Shown: piece by piece, positions 26,000-34,259 of the stretch
Layout of the letters: the number at the start of each line of letters is the position of its first letter
How positions within the stretch are numbered: the first letter of the stretch is position 1
Assembly (NCBI RefSeq): GCF_050483325.1
Contig: NZ_JBCMYF010000031.1
Span: forward strand, 53,847-117,846
Direction of reading: 5' to 3'
Source of the DNA: Bacillus_P idriensis_A
Lineage (GTDB): Bacteria > Bacillota > Bacilli > Bacillales > Bacillaceae
DNA length: 64,000 nt
Notes under the pieces: model-generated
Told to the model about the DNA's origin: nothing
Database searches by the model: none
Seen by the model: only the letters and a program-made list of their open reading frames with translations
Position numbers and translations under genes: made by a program

Positions 26000-26968
26000 T
26001 TAATTTAAGGACGGGAGATGGTATTTGCGGTTTTTGAAAGTGCCAGTGTATGGGAGGTCAAGTGCTGAAAGTAATTTTGATGCGGAGCTTAATGAGGATA
26101 TTTTTAAAAATTGCCTCATCTCTTTATTTGTAATAGTCGGACCAAGCAGCAGTGCGTAATCATTTAAAGATTCTAGATACGCTTCTTTTGCAGTGAACAT
26201 GCATTTCCTGCAAACCCAGCTGCCGCTAATTTTCATCATTGGGACCGCAGAGCATTGGGTACAATGAACACCCATTATTAACTCTGACCTGTTTAGCTGA
26301 AATTGGTTAAGAAGATCTGGATCATATGGTGTGTGGTGTTTGATGAGGAGCCTTGATAGCTTATTTAAGTCCTTAACCGTTATCAGATCATCTTTATAAC
26401 GAAAAGCAAGTGATTCAATCTTTTCTTGAAGAGAGGCTGCATGTATCACTTTTTTCAAAACGGTTTCTGAGTAGGCTGGAATTGTTTTAAGTATCGCGGT
26501 GGGATTGCTGATGACAATAAAAGAATGGATTGGCAGTTCGGGGAAATTGTAGTCAGACAGCCATTTTCGGAGACTCTTCTGCTGGCGCCTAACTTGAATA
26601 ATCGGATCAGGAAACGCTTCTTCCCGCCCATTTATTGTTCGAATAAGCTGCTTGAATGTCTGATCGAAGCAAAGTGTTCCACTCATATTTTTCACTTCAA
26701 GTATTAAAACATAGCGTTTCGTGAGGATAATAATATCCATCTGAAAATACTGCTCGCTCAACAGTCTTATATCGTGCAGAACAAGAAACTCTTTATTAAA
26801 TAACGGGCGCAAATGATAATCCATCGACAGCTCACCACGATACCCTGCCATACTTTTTGCGTACTCCTCTTCAATTTTGGTTCTCATCAAATGATGCAGA
26901 GGCAGCCGCCTAAGTAAGGCTTGCAGTTTTTGAATTTTAATTGATACTTTCAGTTCTTTTTTTATCAA
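26000..26968 (-). CDS. NERD-domain (nuclease-related) protein
   Basis: 322 residues from the TTG at 26968, which has AAGGAG 7 bases upstream; the longer frame to 27088 lacks a ribosome site. Residues ~60-180 form a NERD domain: YRGELSMDYHLRPL, then the acidic MDIIILTKRYVLILEVKNMSG, where Asp and Glu-x-Lys mirror the catalytic D...ExK of the nuclease superfamily. The C-terminal part has a Cys4 zinc ribbon (CTQCSAVPMM ... WVCRKCMFT). A nucleic-acid-processing role is likely, but the substrate is unknown. Confidence 0.8.
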   Translation of the reverse strand: MIKKELKVSIKIQKLQALLRRLPLHHLMRTKIEEEYAKSMAGYRGELSMDYHLRPLFNKEFLVLHDIRLLSEQYFQMDIIILTKRYVLILEVKNMSGTLCFDQTFKQLIRTINGREEAFPDPIIQVRRQQKSLRKWLSDYNFPELPIHSFIVISNPTAILKTIPAYSETVLKKVIHAASLQEKIESLAFRYKDDLITVKDLNKLSRLLIKHHTPYDPDLLNQFQLNRSELIMGVHCTQCSAVPMMKISGSWVCRKCMFTAKEAYLESLNDYALLLGPTITNKEMRQFLKISSLSSASKLLSALDLPYTGTFKNRKYHLPSLN

Positions 26969-27088
26969 ATGATCACTCCTTCGTGTTTTTTCTCTGATTA
27001 TTTCTCTAATTGTTTTTAAACTCCTTTCCAGATAGGCAAAATAGATTTTTACACCTGAATAATTGTTTTTTCTAAGTGCACTTGGCAA

Positions 27089-27807
27089 TTTAGGTTTTTT
27101 CTATTACTTGAGATGGAACTAGATTTGTGGTTTCTGGTCGGATTCTGCGGTGATATTGATTTACTTTCCAAAACGGGGTTTTTACTTGCCGGAATGTTTG
27201 TTTTACTAGCGGGAACCAGGGAAATACTTGCCGGGTTGGAGGGAATACTTTCTTTTTTCCAGATACCTCCTAGATGGAGTGCTCTTTGCTATTTCAAATG
27301 CGGATTCTGCGACGATTCAGTTTTACTTTCCAAAACGGAGATTTTACTTGCCGGAATGTTTCTTTTACTAGCGGGAATCGGGGAAATACTTGCCGGGTTG
27401 GAGGGAATTCTTTCTTTTTTCCAGATACCTCCTAGATGGAGTGCTCTTTGCTATTTCAAATGCGGATTCTGCGACGATTCAGTTTTACTTTCCAAAACAG
27501 GGTTTTTACTTGCCGGAATGCCTCTTTTACTAGCGGGAATCGGAGAAATACTTGCCGGGTTGGAGGGAATACTTTCTTTTTACCAGATACCTCCTAGATG
27601 GAATGCTCTGATTTGCTATTCCAATGCGGATCCTGCGATGAATCTGTTTTACTTTCCAAAACAGGGTTTTTACTTACCGGAATGCCTCTTTTACTAGCCG
27701 GAACTGGGAAAATACTTGCCGGTTTGCAGGCAATACTTTCTTTTTACCAGATACCTCCTAAAAACCAGCAACAAAAAAACGACCCCAAAAGGATCGTCTA
27801 GAAATAT
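27089..27807 (-). repeat. Tandem array of four ~162-bp repeats (copies B-E)
   Basis: No gene is credible here. The core TTTACTTTCC ... TTTACTTGCC ... TTTACTAGCG ... ATACTTGCC ... CTTTCTTTTTTCC-ATACCTCCTA occurs four times; the motif AGATACCTCC starts at 27261, 27423, 27585 and 27749, spacing 162, 162 and 164. Within each unit the TTTACT/ATACT motif recurs every 21-22 bp. On the minus strand each unit begins AGGAGGTAT-CTGGAAAAAAGAAAG, continuing as an open frame of about 17 codons to TAG. Open frames through the array on the plus strand are products of the 21-bp period. Confidence 0.85.
27773..27797 (-). terminator. Terminator of fabZ
   Basis: ACGATCC pairs with GGGGTCGT (one G-U) around a 4-base loop, followed by seven T residues on the minus strand, 10 bases after the fabZ stop. 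Confidence 0.75.
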
Positions 27808-28242
27808 CTATTCTTTCTTCTCACCCAAAGCAAACATCAATTCGGTTTCACATACAACTTCACCGTTTACTGTGGCAATGCCTTTGCCTTTGCCGAGTGA
27901 GCCGCGCAGGCGGATGATTTCGACTTCGAGGCGGAGCTGGTCGCCTGGTGTTACTTGTTTTTTGAAGCGGCAGTTGTCGATGCCTGCGAAGAAGGCAAGG
28001 CGGCCGCGGTTTTCTTCTTTGATCAGCATGGCAACAGCGCCGACTTGAGCGAGTGCTTCAACGATTAAGACGCCTGGCATGACTGGGTACTCCGGGAAAT
28101 GGCCGTTGAAGAACTCTTCGTTTGCCGTTACGTTTTTTAGTCCGATTGCGCGCTTGCCTTCGTCCACTTCAAGGATTTTATCGATGAGCAGGAATGGATA
28201 GCGGTGCGGAATGATTTCTTTGATTTGATTGATGTCTAACAT
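27808..28242 (-). CDS. fabZ: 3-hydroxyacyl-[acyl-carrier-protein] dehydratase
   Basis: 144 residues, standard for FabZ. HRYPFLLIDKILEVDEG is the first signature; NGHFPEYPVMPGVLIVEALA carries the catalytic His and Glu of the hot-dog fold. It removes water from 3-hydroxyacyl-ACP in type II fatty acid synthesis. It occupies the place of ywpB (fabZ) next to flhP in B. subtilis and has its own terminators on both sides. AGGAGG precedes the ATG. Confidence 0.96.
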   Translation of the reverse strand: MLDINQIKEIIPHRYPFLLIDKILEVDEGKRAIGLKNVTANEEFFNGHFPEYPVMPGVLIVEALAQVGAVAMLIKEENRGRLAFFAGIDNCRFKKQVTPGDQLRLEVEIIRLRGSLGKGKGIATVNGEVVCETELMFALGEKKE

Positions 28243-28285
28243 TTTAGTACCTCCTCCTAGTACAACCTATTAGTTCTATTATACA

Positions 28286-28317
28286 CAAAAAGGAGGGCTT
28301 AGCCCTCCTTATTTTTC
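28286..28317. terminator. Terminator between epuA and fabZ
   Basis: AAGGAGGGC pairs perfectly with GCCCTCCTT around a 3-base loop (28290-28310) with T-rich tails on both strands. The stem includes the stop codon of the EpuA-like gene, transcribed toward fabZ. Confidence 0.8.
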
Positions 28318-28566
28318 GGATTCTTTTTCCACCAGGTCAAAGACGTGCTGCCATGTTTGTTTATCGAAGACATCTGCCGGCTTTCCGTCACCGAGTACAC
28401 CGTAGCCAATCATTGCACCGCACACTGCCGCAATGGCCATGAATAGAAGCAATAAAACAAGACGCAGCCAGATCGGAATAAGCCTGATTCTGATTTTTTG
28501 CCTGGCGGTTTCATCTGTTTTGTTTGTTTTTTTCACTTCTTCACGAGACTGTTCGTTTGTACTCAC
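28309..28566 (-). CDS. EpuA-like small membrane protein (DNA-directed RNA polymerase subunit beta family label)
   Basis: 85 residues: a charged N-terminus, IRLIPIWLRLVLLLLFMAI leading into one membrane helix, then GYGVLGDGKPADVFDKQTW. The IPIWLRL-helix-GYGVLGDG pattern is that of the EpuA family, often named DNA-directed RNA polymerase subunit beta in databases although it is a single-pass membrane protein. It follows flhP by 18 bases. Actual role is unknown. Confidence 0.75.
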   Translation of the reverse strand: MSTNEQSREEVKKTNKTDETARQKIRIRLIPIWLRLVLLLLFMAIAAVCGAMIGYGVLGDGKPADVFDKQTWQHVFDLVEKESEK

Positions 28567-28584
28567 TGTAAAAAACCCCTTCGT

Positions 28585-29376
28585 TTATCTCACACTATTG
28601 ATTAGCCCGAGCATTTGATCGCCCATGGTGATTGATTTTGAGTTGAGTTGATATGACCGCTGAGCTGTCATTAGCTCGGTCATTTCTTTTGAAAGATCCA
28701 CATTTGACATTTCGAGTGCACCTTGCTGGATGCCCATTTGATCACGGTTCAAAAATTCAATCGTTCCGTTTGGCGCGTTCTCATTTAAAGCGTACCGATT
28801 TCCGCCCTGTTTTTCAAGCATAGATTGCTGATTTACTCCAACAATTCCTAATTGGAAAGACTGATTGCCCGGAATTGCGGATATTCTGCCATCTGCGGTT
28901 ACCTTCAAATTTTCAAACGCATCATCAAAGAAAATCGGGTTTTGATTTTCATCAAGAACAGCGTGACCTTCAGCTGTGACAAGCTGCAGCCGGCCATTCT
29001 CGGCAGGATTTAAGTAAAGAGCGCCATCTCGTGTATACTGCACCTCACCGCCTGCTTCTATTTGCAGAAATTGGCCCGGCTTTGTCAGGGCAATGTCCAG
29101 CTCCCGGTCTGTTACCTTGATGCTGCCTTGGGTATATACAGTTTGTCCTGTAAGCACCGCTCCAACTCCTGGCCGAACGCCAAGAGCCGTGGACCGTCCA
29201 GCAGGATCATCATTAAGCCCTGCATTATTGACTTGCTGATTAAGAAGCTCCGAGAATCCTGTTTGAGTACGTTTGTAGCCTTGTGTATCGATGTTTGCCA
29301 TGTTATTACCAATCAGATCAAGCTGTTTTTGCAGCTGACCTAATGTATTAGTAGCCGTGATCATTGAACGCAGCAT
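28585..29376 (-). CDS. flhP: Flagellar hook-basal body protein FlhP
   Basis: 263 residues of the FlgG/FlgF rod-hook family. MLRSMITATNTLGQLQKQLD and LIGNNMANIDTQGYKRTQTG form the N-terminal coiled-coil rod motif, and VDLSKEMTELMTAQRSYQLN with MLGLINSVR is the C-terminal partner helix. These proteins assemble in the distal rod/hook outside the membrane through the flagellar export apparatus. It pairs with flhO in the order mbl-flhO-flhP known in B. subtilis. Confidence 0.92.
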   Translation of the reverse strand: MLRSMITATNTLGQLQKQLDLIGNNMANIDTQGYKRTQTGFSELLNQQVNNAGLNDDPAGRSTALGVRPGVGAVLTGQTVYTQGSIKVTDRELDIALTKPGQFLQIEAGGEVQYTRDGALYLNPAENGRLQLVTAEGHAVLDENQNPIFFDDAFENLKVTADGRISAIPGNQSFQLGIVGVNQQSMLEKQGGNRYALNENAPNGTIEFLNRDQMGIQQGALEMSNVDLSKEMTELMTAQRSYQLNSKSITMGDQMLGLINSVR

Positions 29377-29390
29377 GCCTAATCCCCCTC

Positions 29391-30203
29391 TTATCTTACT
29401 CTGCCGATTTCATTCACGGCTTTGTCCATGCTTCTATCGTATGCCTGCAGCACTTTCTGGTTTGCTTCAAAAGCGCGGTAGGCTGTCATCATTTCAGTAT
29501 ATGTTTTTGAAACGTCCACATTTGAACCTTCCACATAGCCTTGTTTCAACTGGTACGAAATATCAGGATTTCCTACTGCAGTCTGCAATTGTTCATCCGT
29601 TCGGAAAAGGCCATTTCCTTCTTTGATCAGCGTTCTTGTATCACCTGCAAAGACAATTTCAATTTGAGCCTGCTCTGCCCCGTCCACTCTAACCGTTCCG
29701 TCAGGTGTGATTTCAAATTGATCAGAAGCAAGTGTAATCGGCTGGCCATTCGTTCCAAGGACAGCATTCCCTGCAAGGGTGAGCTCACCGTTTTCATTTC
29801 TGGTAAACTGTCCATTACGTGTGTAGCGCACTTCATTCGCCGGGGTCTGCACAGCAAAGAGCAACGCACCTTTCTCATTCGTCTCCGCGTTGTATGGAAC
29901 CAGCTCTTCTACTAGGGCTACATCGCTTGAGAGACCTGTTTCACGGAGGTCGCCTTGAGTAAATTGAGGAATCATTTCCTGCAGATACACGCCAGTATTT
30001 AGCTTTCCTACTTCTTGTGTAGCAGGAGAAAGCGCATTATTCCTTTCAACTCTTTTCAAGAGCATTTCCGGAAACGCCTTAAGTGAGGCCTGATCCGATT
30101 TATATCCCGGTGTATTCGCATTGGCTATATTATTGGACAGCATTTCTGTTCTGCGCTGCTGGGCAAGCATCCCCGCAGTCGCTGTATAAAAACCTCGCAG
30201 CAT
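29391..30203 (-). CDS. flhO: Flagellar hook-basal body protein FlhO
   Basis: 270 residues, same fold as FlhP. It begins MLRGFYTATAGMLAQQRRTE with MLSNNIANANTPGYKSDQAS (the ANANTPGYK rod signature) and ends with NVDVSKTYTEMMTAYRAFEA and DKAVNEIGRV. It lies 14 bases before flhP, so both are made from one transcript. GAGGTG stands before the ATG. A sigma-D promoter was looked for in the 200 bases upstream and not found convincingly. Confidence 0.92.
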   Translation of the reverse strand: MLRGFYTATAGMLAQQRRTEMLSNNIANANTPGYKSDQASLKAFPEMLLKRVERNNALSPATQEVGKLNTGVYLQEMIPQFTQGDLRETGLSSDVALVEELVPYNAETNEKGALLFAVQTPANEVRYTRNGQFTRNENGELTLAGNAVLGTNGQPITLASDQFEITPDGTVRVDGAEQAQIEIVFAGDTRTLIKEGNGLFRTDEQLQTAVGNPDISYQLKQGYVEGSNVDVSKTYTEMMTAYRAFEANQKVLQAYDRSMDKAVNEIGRVR

Positions 30204-30364
30204 TCTTTCACCTCATAAGAGAGCACTCTCTCTTTTTTTCGACAATATTTTCTATTTTCATTATATCTGACTATTGGGAACAGAACCGTTTAATTTTGTA
30301 AATTTCATAAAAAAATCGAAGGTACACTCTTAAAATCGGCTGGATTGGCGAAAGGTTTAGAGAA

Positions 30365-30398
30365 AGAAAAAAAACACCAGTCCAAAAACTGATGTTTT
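30365..30398 (-). terminator. Terminator of mbl
   Basis: AAAACAtCAGT pairs with ACTGgTGTTTT around a 6-base loop and runs into eight T residues on the minus strand, just after the mbl stop. Confidence 0.8.
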
Positions 30399-30406
30399 CC
30401 CATAAA

Positions 30407-31408
30407 TTATCCGAATTTGCGTCTATTAAGGCGATCGACGTTATCAAGCATGATGCCTGTGCCGATTGCTACACAGTCCATCGGGTTTTCTGCGATTAAG
30501 ACAGGAACTTTTAATTCTTCTGCCATTAACTGATCAAGGCCGTTCAGGAGGGCTCCGCCGCCTGTTAAGATAATGCCTCGGTCAATGATGTCCGCAGAAA
30601 GTTCAGGCGGAGTGCGCTCGAGCACGCTTTTGGCAGTTTGAACGATAAGGGCTACTGATTCACGCAGTGCGCCTTCTACTTCTTCAGAATTAACGGTAAT
30701 GGTACGAGGCAGGCCTGATACCATGTCTCTGCCGCGAATGGCAATTTCTTCATTGCGTGCGCCTGGGAACACTGTCGCTACTTGCACTTTAATATCCTCA
30801 GCCGTACGTTCACCAATTAAGAGCTTGTACTCTTTTTTGATGTAATTTAAGATTTCCATATCGAACTTGTCCCCAGCCATCTTAATAGAAGAGGCTGTGA
30901 CAATATCGCCCATTGAAAGAACTGCGACATCTGTCGTTCCACCGCCAATATCCACAACCATATTTCCGCTCGGCTGAAAAATGTCCATGCCGGCGCCAAT
31001 GGCAGCGACCTTTGGTTCTTCTTCAAGATAAACGTGTTTTCCGCCGCTTTTTTCAGCAGCTTCTTTAATGGCTTTTTGCTCAACAGAGGTGATATTCGTC
31101 GGACAGCAGATGAGCATCCGCGGTTTCGTCAATAATCCCTTAACATTCAGTTTATTGATGAAATGCTTCAGCATTGCTTCTGTTACTTCAAAATCAGCGA
31201 TGACTCCGTCTTTCAAAGGACGAATCGCAACAATATTCCCAGGAGTACGTCCTACCATTTTTCTTGCTTCTTCTCCAACAGCAAGAACCTTGCCCGTGTT
31301 CTTATTTAGTGCAACTACAGACGGCTCGTTTAAAACGATGCCTTTACCTTTTACGTGAATTAGTACATTTGCAGTACCAAGGTCAATTCCTATATCCCTT
31401 GCAAACAT
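30407..31408 (-). CDS. mbl: MreB-like cell-shape protein Mbl
   Basis: 333 residues from the ATG at 31408, identical in length to B. subtilis Mbl; an upstream ATG lies only 2 bases after the AAGGAGG ribosome site, and MFARDIGIDLGTANVLIHVK is the family's known start. Actin-fold phosphate loops GIDLGTANV and VVDIGGGTTDVAV and the adenosine motif TGGGALLNGLDQL are all present. It forms membrane-bound filaments that guide lateral wall synthesis. Position between flhO and spoIIID is conserved. Confidence 0.97.
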   Translation of the reverse strand: MFARDIGIDLGTANVLIHVKGKGIVLNEPSVVALNKNTGKVLAVGEEARKMVGRTPGNIVAIRPLKDGVIADFEVTEAMLKHFINKLNVKGLLTKPRMLICCPTNITSVEQKAIKEAAEKSGGKHVYLEEEPKVAAIGAGMDIFQPSGNMVVDIGGGTTDVAVLSMGDIVTASSIKMAGDKFDMEILNYIKKEYKLLIGERTAEDIKVQVATVFPGARNEEIAIRGRDMVSGLPRTITVNSEEVEGALRESVALIVQTAKSVLERTPPELSADIIDRGIILTGGGALLNGLDQLMAEELKVPVLIAENPMDCVAIGTGIMLDNVDRLNRRKFG

Positions 31409-31537
31409 TCTTTCCATATCCTCCTTGCAATCTGATCCCAGCAATTCCTACTTTGTGCCCTAATTTCATATTGTATCATAAATTACTAAAAATAGTATGA
31501 AATTGTAAAAGTTCATGTTGGGATTTGTCGAAATATA

Positions 31538-31971
31538 GAAAAGCGGAATCGCCCGTTTAGCGCAGGCATGACAGATAAGGATCAGCCAGTGAAGGCGCTT
31601 TTTGCCTTTGCTGGATGAGCCGTTCTGGCCGAGGAGTTGGGCGATGGAGCTAGACACCTAGAAAAGCGGAGCCGACTGTTCAGGCCCGACAGACGGATTT
31701 GTTCTGGCCGAGGGGCTAGGAGGTGGAGCTGGACACTAAGAAAAGCGGAATCGACTGTTCTGACCGAGGAGCCAATACCGAACTGATGAGGTTTTCAATT
31801 TAATTGGAGTTTTTCGTTCTCGCCGAGGGAGATGGAGCTGGACACCAAGAAATGCGCAACCAACATGTTAAGCCCCGACAGAAAGATAAGAATCCGCCAG
31901 TAAAGGCGCTTTTTGCCCATACTTGCGGATCCTTATCTGGCCGTTGAGCCTGAGCGCTGGCGCTAGACACC
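31538..31971. repeat. Four tandem copies of a GC-rich intergenic repeat
   Basis: Four related units (31538-31658, 31660-31736, 31738-31846, 31848-31971) each begin AGAAAAGCGGAATCGACTGTT or close and end GCTAGGCG...GGAGCTGGACACC. Units 1 and 4 also contain GACAGATAAGGATC and a hairpin around GGCGCTTTTTGCC. There is no ORF of note, so the mbl-spoIIID interval is essentially this array. Further copies lie at 52437-52557, with fragments at 18562, 50098 and 63976. It looks like a small non-coding mobile or RNA-structured repeat common in this genome. Confidence 0.75.
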
Positions 31972-31997
31972 CATGCAGAAAAAGCCATGGGATTTCT

Positions 31998-32273
31998 TTA
32001 TTTTACGGGTTCTTCTTGAAGGATATCCTCCTTCCGATACTTAAGCTTCGTCGCTTCCCCGCCTCTTAAATGGCGTATCGATTTATGATAATCAAGGATT
32101 TCTTTTACTTCATTCGCAAGCTCTGGATTGATTTCAGGCAGTCTTTCAGTCAAATCTTTATGGACAGTACTTTTAGAAACGCCAAATTCCTTCGCAATCA
32201 CGCGAACAGTTTTCCTCGTCTCCACGATATACTTTCCAATCTTGATAGTACGTTCTTTGATGTAATCGTGCAC
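31998..32273 (-). CDS. spoIIID: Sporulation transcription regulator SpoIIID
   Basis: 91 residues starting (GTG) MHDYIKERTIKIGKYIVETR; TVRVIAKEFGVSKSTVHKDL is the DNA-recognition helix-turn-helix and HKSIRHLRGGEATKLKY the basic C-terminal helix. This sequence is nearly invariant in Bacillus. It switches mother-cell gene expression from sigma-E to sigma-K programs. GGAGGTC lies directly after the stop of the small usd frame, so its translation depends on that leader. Confidence 0.97.
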   Translation of the reverse strand: MHDYIKERTIKIGKYIVETRKTVRVIAKEFGVSKSTVHKDLTERLPEINPELANEVKEILDYHKSIRHLRGGEATKLKYRKEDILQEEPVK

Positions 32274-32287
32274 ACCACTCGACCTCC

Positions 32288-32401
32288 CTAAAATGGATGT
32301 GAGAAGTGTGAAATGAGACTCGCATACATAGTTACAGCAGCCATTGAACGCTTAGCTGAATGTATAATAGCATCATTGCTGCGTTTACGAAAAATATTCA
32401 C
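32288..32401 (-). CDS. usd: Usd leader peptide upstream of spoIIID
   Basis: A 37-codon frame begins at GTG 32401 (GTGAGGG upstream) with MNIFRKRSNDAIIHSAKRSM and ends at TAG 32288, immediately before the spoIIID ribosome site. In B. subtilis the usd ORF stands at this place, and its translation is required to open the spoIIID ribosome site. Length, position and spacing match. The peptide product itself is probably of no importance. Confidence 0.8.
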   Translation of the reverse strand: MNIFRKRSNDAIIHSAKRSMAAVTMYASLISHFSHPF

Positions 32402-32658
32402 GATCCCTCACCTCATACACTCTCTTTGTTAGGTTTGTAACATTTTATTAGCTTGGGTGAAGATATATGCTAAAAAGTCAAGAGGGACAAGGGATTTGTG
32501 CGAATTTTTTTATTAATTGCCGTTTTAAAGGCGAAAAACGGGACCATACATTCAAAAAATTGTCAGAGAATTCAACTTCGGATAAAATTTTATCCACTAT
32601 CATGTTTCGCTGCTTTAACTATTTCCCGAGAAATTTGTCGACTTTCTGCATTTTTTAA
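32402..32658. promoter_or_regulatory. Intergenic region upstream of usd-spoIIID
   Basis: This AT-rich stretch should hold the sigma-E promoter of usd-spoIIID. GCATATAT near 32475 followed 14 bases on by ATAAAATG is a weak match only. No ORF with a ribosome site was found on either strand. Confidence 0.3.
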
Positions 32659-32692
32659 CAAAAAAAAAATAGTCTATCCCTATTGGATAGAC
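32659..32692 (-). terminator. Terminator of spoIIQ
   Basis: GTCTATCC pairs perfectly with GGATAGAC around a 5-base loop, followed on the minus strand by a long T run. Confidence 0.85.
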
Positions 32693-32712
32693 AATCTATA
32701 TGGTGTTGCTTA

Positions 32713-33648
32713 TTAAGCGTTTTTTGTGCTGTCTGAAGCTTGAGATTGGTTTTCTTCAGAATTGCCTTTCTCTTTGCCTTCTTTACCAGCATCTTCTTTT
32801 TCTTTGTCTTCTTCAGCACCCTTTTCATCTTCAGTGCCTTTTTCAGCGTCTTCTTTTTCTTCTTCAGTGCCTTTTTCTTCTTCAGCACCTTTTTCATCTT
32901 CTTTAGCTGGCTCTTCTTCTTTAGCCGGCTCTTCTTCTTTAACAGGCGCTTCTTTTTCAACATTCACGTCGTTTAATGAAGTAAGAGGTTTGTCCATGAA
33001 ATCTAATGGATTCACTGCAGTGCCGTCTTTGCGGATTTCAAAGTGAACATGTACACCATCTTCTTCTTGGATCAGGCTTTGTCCAGCTTGTCCTATGATT
33101 TCATTTTGTTCAACATCGTCACCAGCTGCAACAAGCATTGTTGCTAAAGATTGGTAAACAGTTGTTACGCCATCTGCGTGCTCGATTTCAATGACATTTC
33201 CAAGTAATGGATCTTTTTCAGCTTTCGTAACAGTTCCGCTTAGTGAAGCTGCAACTTCGAATTCCTGACCATCTTCTTTTGCCAAGTCAATTCCTTTGCT
33301 AGGCTCGTACGTATTATTATAGGAAACGAGTGCTGCTTCTTGCTCTGCTGCTGATGCATCTTTTTCATAGAACTTGCGGATAACGGATACTGCGTCTGAA
33401 TCAGCTGCCGGCATTGCGAAGTTTTCTACAGCCGAGTTCACTTCTTGCGTTGGCTCATCTTGATAAGATGTTCCTTGGTCAATCGGATCATTTGCTGAAT
33501 CTCCATTGCCTAAAGCCTGATACCATAACACGGCTGTCAAAATCAATGCTGCACTTACTAAGTAGATTGCTGGGAATACCCAACGCTTTCTGAAGAATTG
33601 TTGCATTTTCGAGTTTTGAGAAGTACGTTTAGTTTCTTCCTCTCTCAT
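32713..33648 (-). CDS. spoIIQ: Forespore engulfment protein SpoIIQ (M23-like)
   Basis: 311 residues: one membrane helix near residues 22-45, then a LytM/M23 domain (residues ~105-220). The first zinc motif reads SKGID where active peptidases have HxGxD, so the His is replaced by Ser as in B. subtilis SpoIIQ; VHVHFEIRKDG keeps the second motif. In the family it binds SpoIIIAH across the intermembrane space. After residue ~225 follows an 85-residue acidic Glu/Lys/Asp tail (EEEPAKEEEPAKEDEKG), longer than usual. It is divergent from ywnJ, the conserved order. Confidence 0.93.
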   Translation of the reverse strand: MREEETKRTSQNSKMQQFFRKRWVFPAIYLVSAALILTAVLWYQALGNGDSANDPIDQGTSYQDEPTQEVNSAVENFAMPAADSDAVSVIRKFYEKDASAAEQEAALVSYNNTYEPSKGIDLAKEDGQEFEVAASLSGTVTKAEKDPLLGNVIEIEHADGVTTVYQSLATMLVAAGDDVEQNEIIGQAGQSLIQEEDGVHVHFEIRKDGTAVNPLDFMDKPLTSLNDVNVEKEAPVKEEEPAKEEEPAKEDEKGAEEEKGTEEEKEDAEKGTEDEKGAEEDKEKEDAGKEGKEKGNSEENQSQASDSTKNA

Positions 33649-33824
33649 TCTATCATCACCTCAGCAATCATTCTGAACAAAATTCTGAAAATATATACAC
33701 CTCTATCAAAAAAAGTTAAAAACTTATTTTCTGCTTCCCATTATAAAATTATGTATGGATTCTAAAAATTTCATTTCACTCATGGTATACTATGTTCCAT
33801 CAGCAACCTGAAGGAGCACGGGTC

Positions 33825-34253
33825 ATGAAGAAATCTTTTTCTAAATGGATGCTGACACTGGCACCCATTCTTTATATGATTCTCATATGGATTCTATCAA
33901 GCATGCCGGCAGATGCGATTATCAAAACTCCTTTTTCATTTGACCGCTTAATGAAGGAATCGCTTCACTTGATTGAATTCGGCATTCTCTATTGGCTGAT
34001 TGCCCTGGCCTTTGCCGCTCATCAAAGCTGGACCGGGAAAGCAAGTATTTTTGCAGCCGCGGTATCTATTTTATACGGGGCCACAGATGAAATTCATCAA
34101 TACTTTGTTCCGTACCGGTCTGCTACAGTAATTGATTTAGTGAAGGATACGATAGGAGTACTTGTGTCTTTCTATCTTATGAAGGTGACGTATTTTGCAA
34201 AGCGCCCTTCATTTATTACCTCTATTTTTCAAAAGTTAAATGATGCGGAGTGA
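33825..34253 (+). CDS. ywnJ: VanZ-family membrane protein YwnJ
   Basis: 142 residues from the ATG at 33825, 8 bases after AAGGAG; an earlier in-frame ATG (33792) has no ribosome site. Four hydrophobic helices and the motifs HLIEFGILYWLI and YGATDEIHQYFVPYRSATVIDL are the VanZ signature. VanZ proteins affect teicoplanin susceptibility in enterococci, but their molecular role is unclear. Adjacent to spoIIQ as in B. subtilis. Confidence 0.9.
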   Translation: MKKSFSKWMLTLAPILYMILIWILSSMPADAIIKTPFSFDRLMKESLHLIEFGILYWLIALAFAAHQSWTGKASIFAAAVSILYGATDEIHQYFVPYRSATVIDLVKDTIGVLVSFYLMKVTYFAKRPSFITSIFQKLNDAE

Positions 34254-34259
34254 TCAAAG

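Noticed and set aside
27113..27697. 194-codon plus-strand frame with LLAG heptapeptides
   Set aside because: It is produced by the 21-bp period of the intergenic repeats; copies drift out of frame after 27.6 kb, and there is no ribosome site.
27140..27770. CRISPR-like regular array
   Set aside because: Units of 162 bp are repeated throughout, without unique spacers of constant size, and no cas gene is near.
30204..30364. Sigma-D promoter for flhO-flhP
   Set aside because: A TAAA is present, but nothing close to GCCGATAA follows at about 15 bases; a TATAAT is seen without a -35.
33649..33791. Sigma-F promoter for spoIIQ
   Set aside because: Expected biologically, but no stretch fitted both -35 and -10 consensus well enough to report.
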